Shown piece by piece: positions 1 through 10,128 of a stretch of 64,000 nucleotides of DNA. Both the position numbers and the translations under genes were made by a program. How positions within the stretch are numbered: position 1 is the first letter of the stretch; every line of letters starts with the position of its first letter. The DNA comes from Manduca sexta (taxonomy: Eukaryota > Arthropoda > Insecta > Lepidoptera > Sphingidae): contig NC_051130.1 of the NCBI RefSeq assembly GCF_014839805.1, positions 5,518,001 to 5,582,000 of the forward strand, given 5' to 3'. The notes beneath the pieces are model-generated. The model saw only the letters and a list, made by a program, of their open reading frames with translations. It was not told the DNA's origin and did no database searches.

Positions 1-1429
1 TTCCAGGCCAAGCAACATTTTATCTCGGTATTTTTAACATGAGTTGCCTGGGATCGGAATCCTCCAAATAGGGTTGGCGTCAGGCATAAGGCCGGCCATA
101 AAAACTAAGCTGGATCTATTCTACAATATGTGTTGACGCCATATTGGAGTGAGATAATGGTAGGTGGAAATAAAGATTAGGTAATCCATGTAATAGAATA
201 AGTCGTAAGTCAGAAAAACATATACACAAAAGGTCAGGTAACATATGTATGCTCCGTGAAAAACTAATATTCCGCCATTCTATGTTAGAAGTTTTATTGG
301 AGTTTCGTCTTATCAGATATTTTAGTACCTATCAGTTGCTTATGAGGGCGATTAAAGCTAGGTGAAAAGACCGTCCACTAATCGCTTATAGCAATAACCA
401 GTAGGTACTGCAATATTGAACTTAATCAGGCACATAGGTACTTTCTACCTTACATTATTGCAGTCCATACTTAACCTCAAAATAACCGCGCTATAAAAAT
501 TCTGATTACTCCGAACTCCCATCGAATATCTAATTGTTTTCAATTTGTATAAAAATTAGGATATATTCCCTATAGTTTTGTGAAGGTTTTGTACAGACGC
601 AAGCGTAGCCCAACTCTCATACAAAAATGGGCATTCTCCTTTATTGACACTTTAATTTTTTTTATTAATATAGTTCCTTTAGCTTAAATAACTACTATAC
701 CTATAATTCGAGTGATTAGTAAACTTAATAAATTATCACTATAGCAGGAGAACAATGGTATGAGTGAGTAATTAAATGACAAGTATATTAATACAATATG
801 CCAATTAATGATAGATTCCTTTTTAGCCGATTTCGTCCACAGCGGCCAATCTCACCGGAGGTCAGCCAATTACGCAAGAGATATTATATTACACAAGTGT
901 GTGCGCAATACACACGTAGCACTCTCTGTTCCTTCCCTCTCGTAGTCCAGTGAGGCAATCCGACGTGACCGTAGGGAGATCAGGCGCAGGACCAATGGCT
1001 TTACGTACTTTCCGAGGCACGGAAATATCACACCAATCATCCTTGTTATTGGCCTATTGATAATTGATGGATCATTATCATATTATGAAAACTTTTACAT
1101 AACATAAAGCGCTCAATCACTACTTACCCAACAAAACCACGTAGACAAATAAAAACCATAAAGACAAGTGCATACAAACAATAAATACAGGTATTGCAAA
1201 TACAAGGTACGATAAAAATCCGGCGGTACGTGATACAAAGAAACGTCTCCACGTGTGAAACCGTCTTAACAGTTGTGAAATAAAATGCTACGTGATAGTG
1301 CCGGCTTTTCCGAACTCGTGCCAGACAAATATTTTTCCATTTCCACTAGCCGCCCGCCCAAATCGCGGATTAAGTGCATTGTTCATGGCTAGTACGCTTA
1401 TTGAGGACTACTTCAGTTCAAGTATACTG
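1..1429. other. AT-rich stretch, no gene seen
   Basis: No convincing exon, RNA gene or complete mobile element was recognised. The sequence is AT-rich with stops in all frames. A moderately GC-rich patch lies around 830-1010. It could be intergenic or intronic. Confidence 0.5.
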
Positions 1430-1670
1430 ATGGTAGGATATATTTTATGTGCGCCTGGATAGCGACCATAGTTCACAAGGTACTAAAACTCGCCATAGTG
1501 GCACACGTAAGTTTGTGGCGTTCCGGGATCAGTCTGTATATCCGATTTCAACAGGCCGGCATAATTATGTCGACTGTGGAGGGGTCATAATTTCTGGTCA
1601 GTCGACATTATATCGAACCCCACTCCATTTACCATCAGGACCAGTGGGGTTACTTTTCCGTGTACATATA
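1430..1670 (+). repeat. dispersed repeat, copy 1 of a pair
   Basis: About 240 bp that align collinearly with 62235-62465 near the other end of the window. Shared landmarks in order are TGGTAGGATATATTTTAT, CGCCATAGT, a TCGACTG block, GTCAGTCGAC, CCACTCCA and TTTTCCGTG. Stops and small indels separate the copies, so this is an old interspersed repeat and not a coding exon, although an 82-codon open frame (1449-1697) runs across it by chance. The family could be a retroelement 3' end, since an A-rich run follows at 1668-1680, but I cannot assign it to a class. Confidence 0.65.
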
Positions 1671-4089
1671 AAAAAAAGAAGTACATATTTGGCATGATTC
1701 AATTTCATTGCCGGTTAGTCAAGGTGCAGCGAAGACCAGGCTTTGAAGTCTGCGTTGGATTCATTTCCGAATATAAATATTTATTACTGAGTTTTATACA
1801 GATAGTCGCTTTGAATTCCTGATATTCACATTTAAGTTAAGGCCATTCCTATATAATACTAATAATTATCTACGTTTTGTCAAAGGATTTATTGGATCAT
1901 GGTCCATAGCCAATTGTTGATTGAACATCGAAGCCGCAATTAAAGATCGCCATTCTTTATTAATTAAAAATATCTTATTTGTTCTCTGAACTAATAAATG
2001 ACAAAAACAGAACGCACTTTAAGCCAATATGAAGAGTAAACAAAGTTCTAACCTAAGCCCATATTTACCATGCATGCACTTCTGAACGGTCGTTTCACTT
2101 TGCAACTTTTCAAATATCACCGTTGAACTTTAACCGCTCGTCCTTATGGTAACATTATGCAAACTGAACGGGATCACATTATTATTAGGATATAACATTG
2201 GTCTGGTGCAATGTTCAAGGAATTTGTTCGAAGATTACTTTGAATGTTGTGGTTTTTAAATCGTTTTTGGCTTATAATACGACTTCATTTAGTAAGGTTT
2301 GGTAATGTGTTGAAACATAAGAGTTATTTACTCTATATCTATAGTTTTTTCTTTTTAAAATTTTATTAGTTTAACACAAAGCAATATGCTTTAAAATCGT
2401 AGCTCATAGAAAATCATAACGTATTTTTAGGGGTTCCTACATTCAGTTCAGACCACCGCCGCTTAATAAACAAGTTTACAAATTATTTTCCCTACATTTT
2501 TAATGAACATTCCCGCTGCCTCTTGCGACACAGAGGCCGTCTCACCGCAGACTCGGCCGGTTTAATGCCCGTTTTACGCTTGTTCCCAGATTGAGTCCCG
2601 TCCGACGCCATTTACACAGGATAGCTTTACTCTCTGTTCCGCTTTAATAGAGCCGTTTCTTTTATACCTAATGACCCTGTAAAATACGGTAGGTGCGCTC
2701 TTTTTTAATCGCTTAATGTCTTTATTAGGTGTAAGGATCAAGGGATTTCTTTGCTGAATTTGTTTTGAATTTTGATTGGTTGTACGATGACTTGGCTGTG
2801 GCTTCATTGTTCATCGACTTTGCTATAGGAGTAAGCATAAGTAAGTGTGCTTACTTAATCAGGTTGGTTGAGTTTATAGCTTTATATTCTATTAACTAGA
2901 AAGTAAGTAGGGTGCTAGAACGAAATACCACTTGAAAACAAACAAACCGTCAGATACTCGATAGTGCAAACAAAACAACCGAAACAAAACTTAGACTTGT
3001 TGCGTCCAAGTGAAAACTAATAAATGTTTCCCACGGCGAATATAAGAGTGGAGCAGTGCCAGAGCGTGACATTAAACTTGGGCATAAAGTGAGCGTGCAA
3101 TATCGAGTTAGCGAGTTCCACAAACAAGACGGCATCGGACTTCTTGGCGTAAACTACTTAAATCTTGACGCGTCTTGCCCGCTGCGGGCTTGGAATAACG
3201 CTTACGAATATCATCTTTGGTATAACGTAATAACGACCATATTTGCTTGAATACGAGGTGTGAGTGAGATTACAGAGCGGACTTTCGACGGATAGCGCGG
3301 TGCAGTCTGGTTCTGAAGTGGCTTTTCCACATGATTGACATAGCCCAGTGGCGTTTAGTTGGCTAACCAAGTATTAACACTGGTGGAATTGTTTGCATGT
3401 TTACTGAACTTATGTGAATGATGATGTTTTGCAGTAACGAAATTATGTAAATCTGAATTATATATGTTCATATAATGTGGTTGGACATGTGGACTGAAAA
3501 GGTGATTGATGTTAGACTATGCAATAGACAATGGGGTATACACGAGATCATGAAGTAAAATTATTAAAATAATACAATAGCTTTTTCTAAAATAATATGT
3601 ATTTTGAACAACGACTTTATATAGTAAATATTTGTCATAGTTTGAATCAACCATTGAAAAATATTTGCAAATAAATTTATTAACAAATAAAACTTAGTCA
3701 TCAAATTATCAATAGAAACTCTTCACATAACATAAAAAACCATTCAAACATTCATTCACTAAATCCTACGAGATCGCTTTATCAATGGCTCCATCGCATC
3801 GGAGCCAGCAAACGGCAATTACATTCAAATTCGAAGAAGCCACCTGTTGGCAGAATGTTCTCGAAAAAGATTTTATTGGTGGAAAATGGCGGACAGATGT
3901 TCTGCCGGAGATTTGCCTCCAACTCGCCGTAAAGTTCTGTCGAGGGCACTTTCAACTTACCGCTGAATCGTTCATGCACTACGCTCTCGTGGCTTTTTGT
4001 GAACTATTTTTTAACAGTTGCAAACTTGGATATTGTGATTTGCTAAATGCAGTTTAAGAGCGTATTCATGTATACGTTGTAGCACATAG
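1671..4089. other. no gene recognised; overlapping chance ORFs
   Basis: Open frames of 60-90 codons occur at 2574-2807 (-), 2950-3370 (both strands) and 3785-4057 (+, with a 65-codon frame antisense to it). None resembles a known protein, and the overlap of open frames on both strands fits chance in slightly GC-richer patches. The 3785-4057 frame starts MAPSHRSQQT and has no repeat, domain or signal peptide that I can see. Confidence 0.45.
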
Positions 4090-4277
4090 TTGTTAAGACT
4101 TTGGTGATTGTAACATTTGTCAATCAGTTACCAAATAGTCAATAAAAAATAGCTGTAATAATATGCAGCCCACAATTATTGCTATAAGAACTTTGATGAT
4201 TGTAACTATTGGCTTTAATTATAAACAATTGACAATCAGTTACCAAGTAAAATCAATAAATAAATAGCCATAATAAT
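4090..4277 (+). repeat. diverged tandem duplication
   Basis: Two neighbouring units share the blocks ACTTTGRTGATTGTAAC, then CAATCAGTTACCAA, then TCAATAAA, then AATAGC and TAATAAT. Unit 1 runs at about 4090-4164 and unit 2 at about 4180-4277. Unit 2 carries roughly 20 extra bases between the first two blocks. It is a simple local duplication with no coding potential. Confidence 0.6.
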
Positions 4278-5379
4278 AATACATTTGACATTGCAGAAAG
4301 TAACTTTTTGTTTATGTTATAAAAATAACTACTATTTTTGCACCCTATTCATCTTGTGTAAGAAGCCATAGCTTATAAATATCGGCATCACAGCTTAAAG
4401 CGGTGTTAGTACGGAAAATCGTGTATTCTCAAGCAATATTTTATGGCATGAAAGGATTTAGCGTGACTGAATCCACATTGTGTGCTTTTTAACGGGATTG
4501 TATGTGTGTGAGCGTGTGTGCTTGTATGTTGTGTAAGTATATGTGTGTATTGTTGTCTTCAAAAAAAATATACATAAATCACTACTCTGGCCAATCCATA
4601 CAAATATATTAAATCTCAGTAATAAAATATGTTCTATCGCGATAATAAATATTCGTAATATTTTTTTATTTTCAATTGAGATATCTTTCCTAGACATTCT
4701 ATCATAGTCACAAGAAATGAAATATATTCAAACTGCGTCCAATAATTTCCATGGTCTGAAACATCAAACACAACGAATCTTAAATATAAAATATGAAAAA
4801 AATGTAGCAGTAATTGGCTCGGTGAAATTGATAGGATAAAAGTACACAAAAGTGTCTGTAAGCCGCGGCCGCTCCGCCTCGCTCACGGACCAATTACCTA
4901 AAACACACACGCACTTAACCTCAAAATTCACTAATGAAAATTTCCATACACGGGGCGCGGGGTGCGCCTTATCGACGATCTGTGGATTGCTTTTGTCAGT
5001 AATTAACGTATGGTGTTCCTGTGTCCGATGTAGACCGGTTTGATGTCACTGGGACAGAATGACTCAATTTGCTCTTGATTTTAACATGCTGGTAGTACAG
5101 TATGACTATAGATTGTGGGTTTAAATCAGTAATTACTTCCAGTTTTAGTTACACAATTTGTAATTCAGAAATATAATTATGTTCTATTGTTTGATCAAAG
5201 GATCCGATAAATAATCTTAATTTGTGTTAATAGATTAATTTAAGGTTTACTTCCCGCAATAAAAGGACTAATTGTAAATATTACTATGGAATCTCCGAAA
5301 ATTGGACGCCGATCGCTTTCATTACAACACAATAACTAAAATTAGATGAAGCCGCAAACAAATGTAGAGGGGCAGAGGG
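4278..5379. other. AT-rich stretch with a TG-rich microsatellite
   Basis: No gene seen. A degenerate (TG)n tract lies at 4499-4552. A small GC-rich patch at 4860-4880 precedes a 63-codon chance frame (4852-5043). Nothing else is recognisable. Confidence 0.45.
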
Positions 5380-5770
5380 AAGCCAGAAACAATTTATGTC
5401 GCCATTTCCCACCGGCCGGCTGTATCGATGTCGTTTGCATCTGAAATCTTTCGAGGCGGGACTATATTAGAGAGGGGAATTGGCTGGAATCTTAATTTAT
5501 CGAAGTTTTTATGGTTTAATTAACGGAATTCACTTAGGCGGGGGTCGCGCGCGGCGGCGCGGCGAAGCGGGGACAACACGACGCCGCGCCGCGGTTTGCG
5601 CTTTATTTTATACTAATAGATGTCCCTGGGCCGCTGGGCCGCGCCATAATTAGCGCCAGGACGCCATTGAAAGTTTTAATTGAAAAGCCTTTGTGCAGTT
5701 TTATAGTCTGTGAACAATTTTAGACTGTATATTCATGCGGCGTCGGCCGAGAGGCTTCCTCGCTTCTTGA
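5380..5770. promoter_or_regulatory. GC-rich island with homeodomain-type core motifs (candidate regulatory)
   Basis: A GC-rich patch in an AT-rich neighbourhood. Around 5540-5594 the strand is almost pure G/C, and the CGGCGGCGCGGCG block (near 5552) can pair with CGCCGCGCCGCG (near 5582) across a short loop. TTAATTAAC (about 5517), CATAATTAGCG (about 5645) and TTTAATTGAA (about 5674) are TAAT-type cores of the sort bound by homeodomain proteins. No open frame of note is present. The composition and motif cluster are visible; regulatory activity is inference, and a conserved non-coding element is the most likely form if it is functional. Confidence 0.25.
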
Positions 5771-8026
5771 CACCCCCGCTTTGTTCGCTGTTCAAAGGCT
5801 TAACACGTACTTGTTTAACCTTGTATCATATCTGGGAGCCTAAACAATTTCGGTATTTTATAATATTGTAAGTATTTTATTGGCAGATTTATATAGAGAA
5901 GATAAATCTTTATACCATTTTTGTAGAGTCGGCAATAATTAACTCTTATTACAATTTAAAACCCTACGATTGGTTTAAGTAATTCACTATATATCATTAC
6001 AACCTATCACTTACTGTGTTTATGTTTCTTGTGACAGGTCTTCTCTAAAGCGATAATAAGTTCCAAAGCGATGTTCGCAACCATTAACAATTTATCAGAT
6101 CATATATCGTACTTCATTCCACATAACTTATTAAATTAGAATTACGTAGTTCACAGAATATTTAAAACTAATACAAACATTAAATTACACAAAAATTTTG
6201 TTAAATATACAAAAAATGTTGTGATTAAACACTTGTTTTCCTAATGTCATGTTTTTGAAGATCGTAGCGCGTAAGTAGGCCTCCGCCAAACGAAAACTCA
6301 TCAAAACCCACAAACTCACGTGAAGTACCTCAACTCATACAACGTTGTTCTTTAACTAAATTAATTCACCCTTCTGGAAATTTCGAATTCAAAACTGTAA
6401 ATTTGTAGCCTCTTGCCCCAATTATTATAACATTTATTCTTTATGGGGTAAACAGATCCCTATTTATTAAGGTTCATTATTCGAATTAATTTGTTTGTGT
6501 TATGTTGCGGGGGGAGTAGACGGGGTCTAACCGCGCGTAAAGAGCCTGTTTTGATATTTAAATGAGGGTTAAGGTCTGATTGTGGCTATTGAGCTCGGCC
6601 GCAGAGGTCCCCGTCTCGCCCGCAGCCCACGTGATAATAGCTTGACCCCAGACCTCTTACTTCACCTATATTCATTACTCTGGTTTAAACGGTACGTATG
6701 TTATAAATATTATGATGCATTGCTTTAGTGAATGTGAATTAGCATATTTTCTGTAAATATATAATGTTTATATTACTATCTATGGACGCTGTGACATCTT
6801 GTCATACGGATATTTCAAATAATACAGCGACTTATTACCAATTGGTAATTACTTTTTGAGCAAACATTTTTCCAGTCTATAACTGACTATATAGTTTAAT
6901 GTTATAGTAAAATTTAGGCACTGTTTAACAATTTCTAAGTAAATATTATTTGACAGTTATCGTATTAAACAGCTAATGGAGTACTAAATTTTTTACCATT
7001 TATTTATAAACATAGTTTAGAGTCTGACTTTTGTATTTGATCAGCTTAACATTTATATGACGAGTGTCATTTACTTAGAAGTTGTGAAACAGGCCCTAAG
7101 TGGCTATTTAAGACATCGTCAATATTTATGATCTTGGTAATTACTGGAAATACTAAATTTAAAAAATACAGCGTTGGTAGCCCTTAAATTAACTTACAAA
7201 GTCCACAATGTTACCGATTCGTGAATTAACAGACCACTTTATTATGGGGTAACCGAGGTAACAATAGAATCGCTAATTTTTAATTAAGGGTAGCTCGGTT
7301 CGGATGCGACTCGGATTACAAAGCTAATTACGAGTGTCGCGACTTTCGATAGACATTTTATCTGATGTATTTATTTGTGTTGAAATGACAAACTTTAGTT
7401 ATGAGATATTGTTTGAGCAAGAGAAAATTAATAAAATGTTATATATATATTGAAAATTGATATATTGTTCCAGAAATATATTAAAATATTATTTTATAAA
7501 CACTGCTAGATGATTAGGCATCTTATAGCTACCCTGGCATAGCAAATGGTATATAATTATCTAATTTTAAATTATATTCTTACAAATATTGACAAATGAA
7601 TAACACTTTTATCTTTCACAATTTTTGGTTGAAAATTTAACGACAAATTGTCAGCATAAAAACAAATCTATTTGCGGCGTAATCACATATTCAAACTGCG
7701 GTCTTTTGACTGGCGAACAATGAATGAATGCAAATCTTCAGGTCTGTAACCTCGTTGCACTGTAAAGCGCCACTTTGCGGTTTTTACGTACCGTGGAATG
7801 TAGACCTTTTTATGACTGGTTTATTTCGTAAGAATTTAGAACTGAATATGATTATTATTTTGCGGATTTTCAATTTATAAAGGTTTTAGCAATTGTTTTA
7901 CATTTGTATCGTGACTTAAAAACTTATAATAAGAACTCTGCCTTATTTTGTTACCGATTTTACAGGATTTTATATTACCTATTGTAAAGTAATATCTGGG
8001 CGTAATATTATCTATTTTTATCCATA
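5771..8026. other. AT-rich stretch, no gene seen
   Basis: No coding or RNA feature recognised. A GC-rich patch lies at about 6585-6660 and a short (TA)n run at about 7440-7450. Confidence 0.5.
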
Positions 8027-8313
8027 ATATAACCAATATGCCTATGACTGCCTCGGTGGCGTAGTTGTATTGCACGTCCGGTACAATAGCGCCCTGAGAT
8101 CCTGGGTTCGAATCCCGGGTCGGGCAAAGTGATATTTGGGTTTTTCTGCTCAGTATCAGCCCGGAGTCTGGAATTTGTGGCGATAGGCTCGCCCCCTATC
8201 ACATCATGGGACGGAACATACTTGGCGAAAAGTGGGTGCCCTAGTTGCGCCTCTGCATACCCCTTCGGGGATAAAATGCGTGATGTTATGTATGTTATGT
8301 ATATAACCAATAT
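8027..8313 (+). mobile_element. tRNA-derived SINE with perfect 13-bp target-site duplication
   Basis: A short interspersed element bounded by identical 13-bp direct repeats, ATATAACCAATAT at 8027-8039 and again at 8301-8313, which mark a retrotransposition target. The 261-bp insert starts with a tRNA-like head: an A-box-like TGGCGTAGTTGTATT and a near-perfect B box GGTTCGAATCCCGG at about 8105. A conserved body follows (CAGCCCGGAGTCTGGAATTT, then CCCCCTATCACATCATGGGA, then GCCTCTGCATACCCCTTCG) and a short TATG-rich tail. It has no protein. RNA polymerase III would transcribe it from the internal boxes, and LINE enzymes would mobilise it in trans. Related copies lie at 34925-35312 and 43360-43580 (both reversed) and a fragment at 47250-47340. 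The intact boxes and TSD suggest this is the youngest of the set. Confidence 0.88.
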
Positions 8314-8917
8314 TTAAATACAATTCTATTCATAAACAGCTAGGACTATATTTTCCTTGACCGTCCCTTGCTCACCCACGTAAATAACAACGTATCCAAC
8401 GCATTACCAATCGGAAGCAAGCCATCAGGTACCCACATCACCTTACACGATTCCCGACATTTTAATAAAAGCAAGATTAGGGAATCAGCTCGTCACTTAT
8501 ATTTATGGTGGCAGAGAAGAATGTCATATAAAGCGGGACTCGCTTGGATACATTTCACACCTCGCTTCACGCTTTCCCTAAATCTGTTGTCATTTCGACG
8601 CGATCCCTTGAAAATAGGGCCAAGAATCCCTTGGATAGTCTCGAGATATTCGACGCTATTTCTCACAAGGCCGGCTACAATTTCCCGTTTAAATATTTAG
8701 CGTATAAAAGTATATTCGTGTTGCTTGTTACCTGGTTGTGAACTTCGCACTTCGATGTGATGTGTTAGTCACATGATGTGAGAGGCATTAACAATTGCTT
8801 CAGCCTGGTAATGGCGTGCCTTGTATGACGGATATCACTTTTTATTTATTTAAATTTACTTATTAAATTCTCATGATTTGAAAATACATAAAATGTATAA
8901 ATAAGATACTAGCCACC
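8314..8917. other. no gene recognised
   Basis: Two overlapping open frames (8368-8700 and 8544-8741, plus strand) run through a moderately GC-rich patch. Neither resembles a known protein and they overlap in different frames, so I treat them as chance. Nothing else is seen. Confidence 0.4.
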
Positions 8918-9071
8918 AGTGGCGAAGGGTGAAATTTTTCAAAAATAATCCGGGGCAACAAAAAATTGCCTGAATTAACATATTCCGGCCAATTTGACAC
9001 CTAAAGCAAAACTTAAATAAACCTAAAACGAAAGCCGGTAGAAATCAGGTCGTATAGACGCTTCGCCACTG
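8918..9071. mobile_element. short inverted-repeat element (MITE-like), CAGTGGCGAAG ends, copy 1
   Basis: A 154-bp segment starts with CAGTGGCGAAG and ends with CTTCGCCACTG, perfect 11-bp terminal inverted repeats. A related element with the same kind of ends lies at 16474-16644, and a possible end fragment at about 30150. There is no coding capacity, as expected for a non-autonomous DNA element. No clear target duplication was identified, so the superfamily is undetermined. Confidence 0.6.
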
Positions 9072-9124
9072 CTAGCCAATTAAATAAAAACTATAAATCC
9101 AAAATGATCGCCAACTTTATCAAT

Positions 9125-9344
9125 TACTAGCTTTTGCCCGCGGCTCCGCCCGCGTTATAAAGTTTTTCAGGCTAAAGTTTTCCGTTATAAAAGTAGTAGT
9201 TTCCCGGGAGCCTATGTTCTTCCCAGGGTCTCAAACTGTTTCCATACCAAATTTCATCTTAATACGTTGGGTAGTTTTTGAGTTTAACACGTTCAGGCAG
9301 ACAGATGCAGCGGGGGACTTTGTTTTATAATATATTTTTAGAAC
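9125..9344 (-). repeat. widespread lepidopteran interspersed repeat (GCGGGCAAAAGCTAG end)
   Basis: Begins CTAGCTTTTGCCCGCGG. On the minus strand it reads as a collinear block: AAATTTGGTATGGAAAC, then GGGAAGAACATAGGCT, then GCGGGCGGAGCCGCGGGCAA. This arrangement recurs throughout moth and butterfly genomes and is often attributed to RTE-type or other non-autonomous elements. A shorter, diverged copy in the opposite sense is at 47372-47515. It is non-coding. A second repeat follows directly at about 9345. Confidence 0.6.
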
Positions 9345-10128
9345 TTTTTAAGAGGAACAATCCCGTCATACATCATTGTTGCATGACTTTAACCGTTTAC
9401 GCAGCGCACGCAACGGAAGCTCTCAAAACTAATAATTTTTCCCCGTTTTTGCAACATGTTTCATTACTGCTCCGCTCCTATTGGGTATAGCGTGATGATA
9501 TATAGCCTATAGCAATCCACGAATAAAGGGCTATCCAACGCAAAAAGAATTTTTCAGTTTGGACCGGTAGTTCCTGAGATTAGCCATTACTGCTCCGCTC
9601 CTATTGGGTATAGCGTGATGATATATATGCTATAGCAATCCACGAATAAAAGGCTATCCAACGCAAAAAGAATTTTTCAGTTTGGACGAGTAGTTCCTGA
9701 GATTAGCCATTACTGCTCTGCTCCTATTGGGTATAGCGTGATGATATATAGCCTATAGTACTCCACGAACAAAGGGCTATCCAACGCAAAAAGAATTTTT
9801 CAGTTTGGACCGGTAGTTCCTGAGATTAGCCATTACTGCTCTGCTCCTATTGGGTATAGCGTGATGATATATAGCCTATAGTACTCCACGAACAAAGGGC
9901 TATCCAACGCAAAAAGAATTTTTCAGTTTGGACCGGTAGTTCCTGAGATTAGCCATTACTGCTCCGCTCCTATTGGGTATAGCGTGATGATATATAGCCT
10001 ATAGCACTCCACGAATAAAGGGCTATCCAACGCAAAAAGAATTTTTCAGTTTGGACCGGTAGTTCCTGAGATTAGCGCGTTCAAACAAACAAACAAACAA
10101 ACTCTTCAGCTTTATATAATAGTATAGA
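9345..10128 (+). repeat. dispersed element carrying an internal 5 x 123-bp array
   Basis: Starts near GAGGAACAATCCCGTCATAC and ends with CAAACAAACAAACAAAC, then CTCTTCAGCTTTATATAATA, then GTATAGAT, a 3' end I recognise as typical of a very common lepidopteran non-autonomous repeat. Its body segment, from the CATTACTGCTC block to CCTGAGATTAGC, would normally be present once. Here it is present five times (9462-10076). It encodes no protein. The class is uncertain: an RTE-related 3' end or a Helitron-like element are both possible. Confidence 0.6.
9462..10076 (+). repeat. tandem array, five 123-bp units
   Basis: Five head-to-tail units start with CATTACTGCT at 9462, 9585, 9708, 9831 and 9954. 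Each is exactly 123 bp, with no partial unit in between. Units 3 and 4 read identically. Units 1, 2 and 5 differ from them at a handful of bases (for example CCGCT versus CTGCT, and CAATCC, GTACTCC or CACTCC in the middle). Each unit ends with TAGTTCCTGAGATTAGC. The array sits inside the element at 9345-10128. Identical adjacent units point to recent unequal exchange or replication slippage. Confidence 0.95.

Noticed and set aside
3785..4057. 90-codon plus-strand open frame starting MAPSHRSQQT
   Set aside because: No homologue recognised, no visible splice or promoter context, and the antisense strand is also open over most of it.
8040..8125. tRNA gene
   Set aside because: A and B boxes are present, but the sequence continues into a conserved SINE body, is bordered by a target duplication, and does not form a proper cloverleaf.
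8008..8310. 100-codon minus-strand open frame
   Set aside because: It lies wholly across the SINE and its target duplication, in antisense. Similar peptides occur in genomes wherever this SINE is translated by chance.
8368..8700. 110-codon plus-strand open frame
   Set aside because: Overlaps another open frame in a different phase. The translation shows no recognisable motif.
9462..10076. CRISPR-like array
   Set aside because: Units are contiguous 123-bp copies without unique spacers, in a eukaryotic repeat context.
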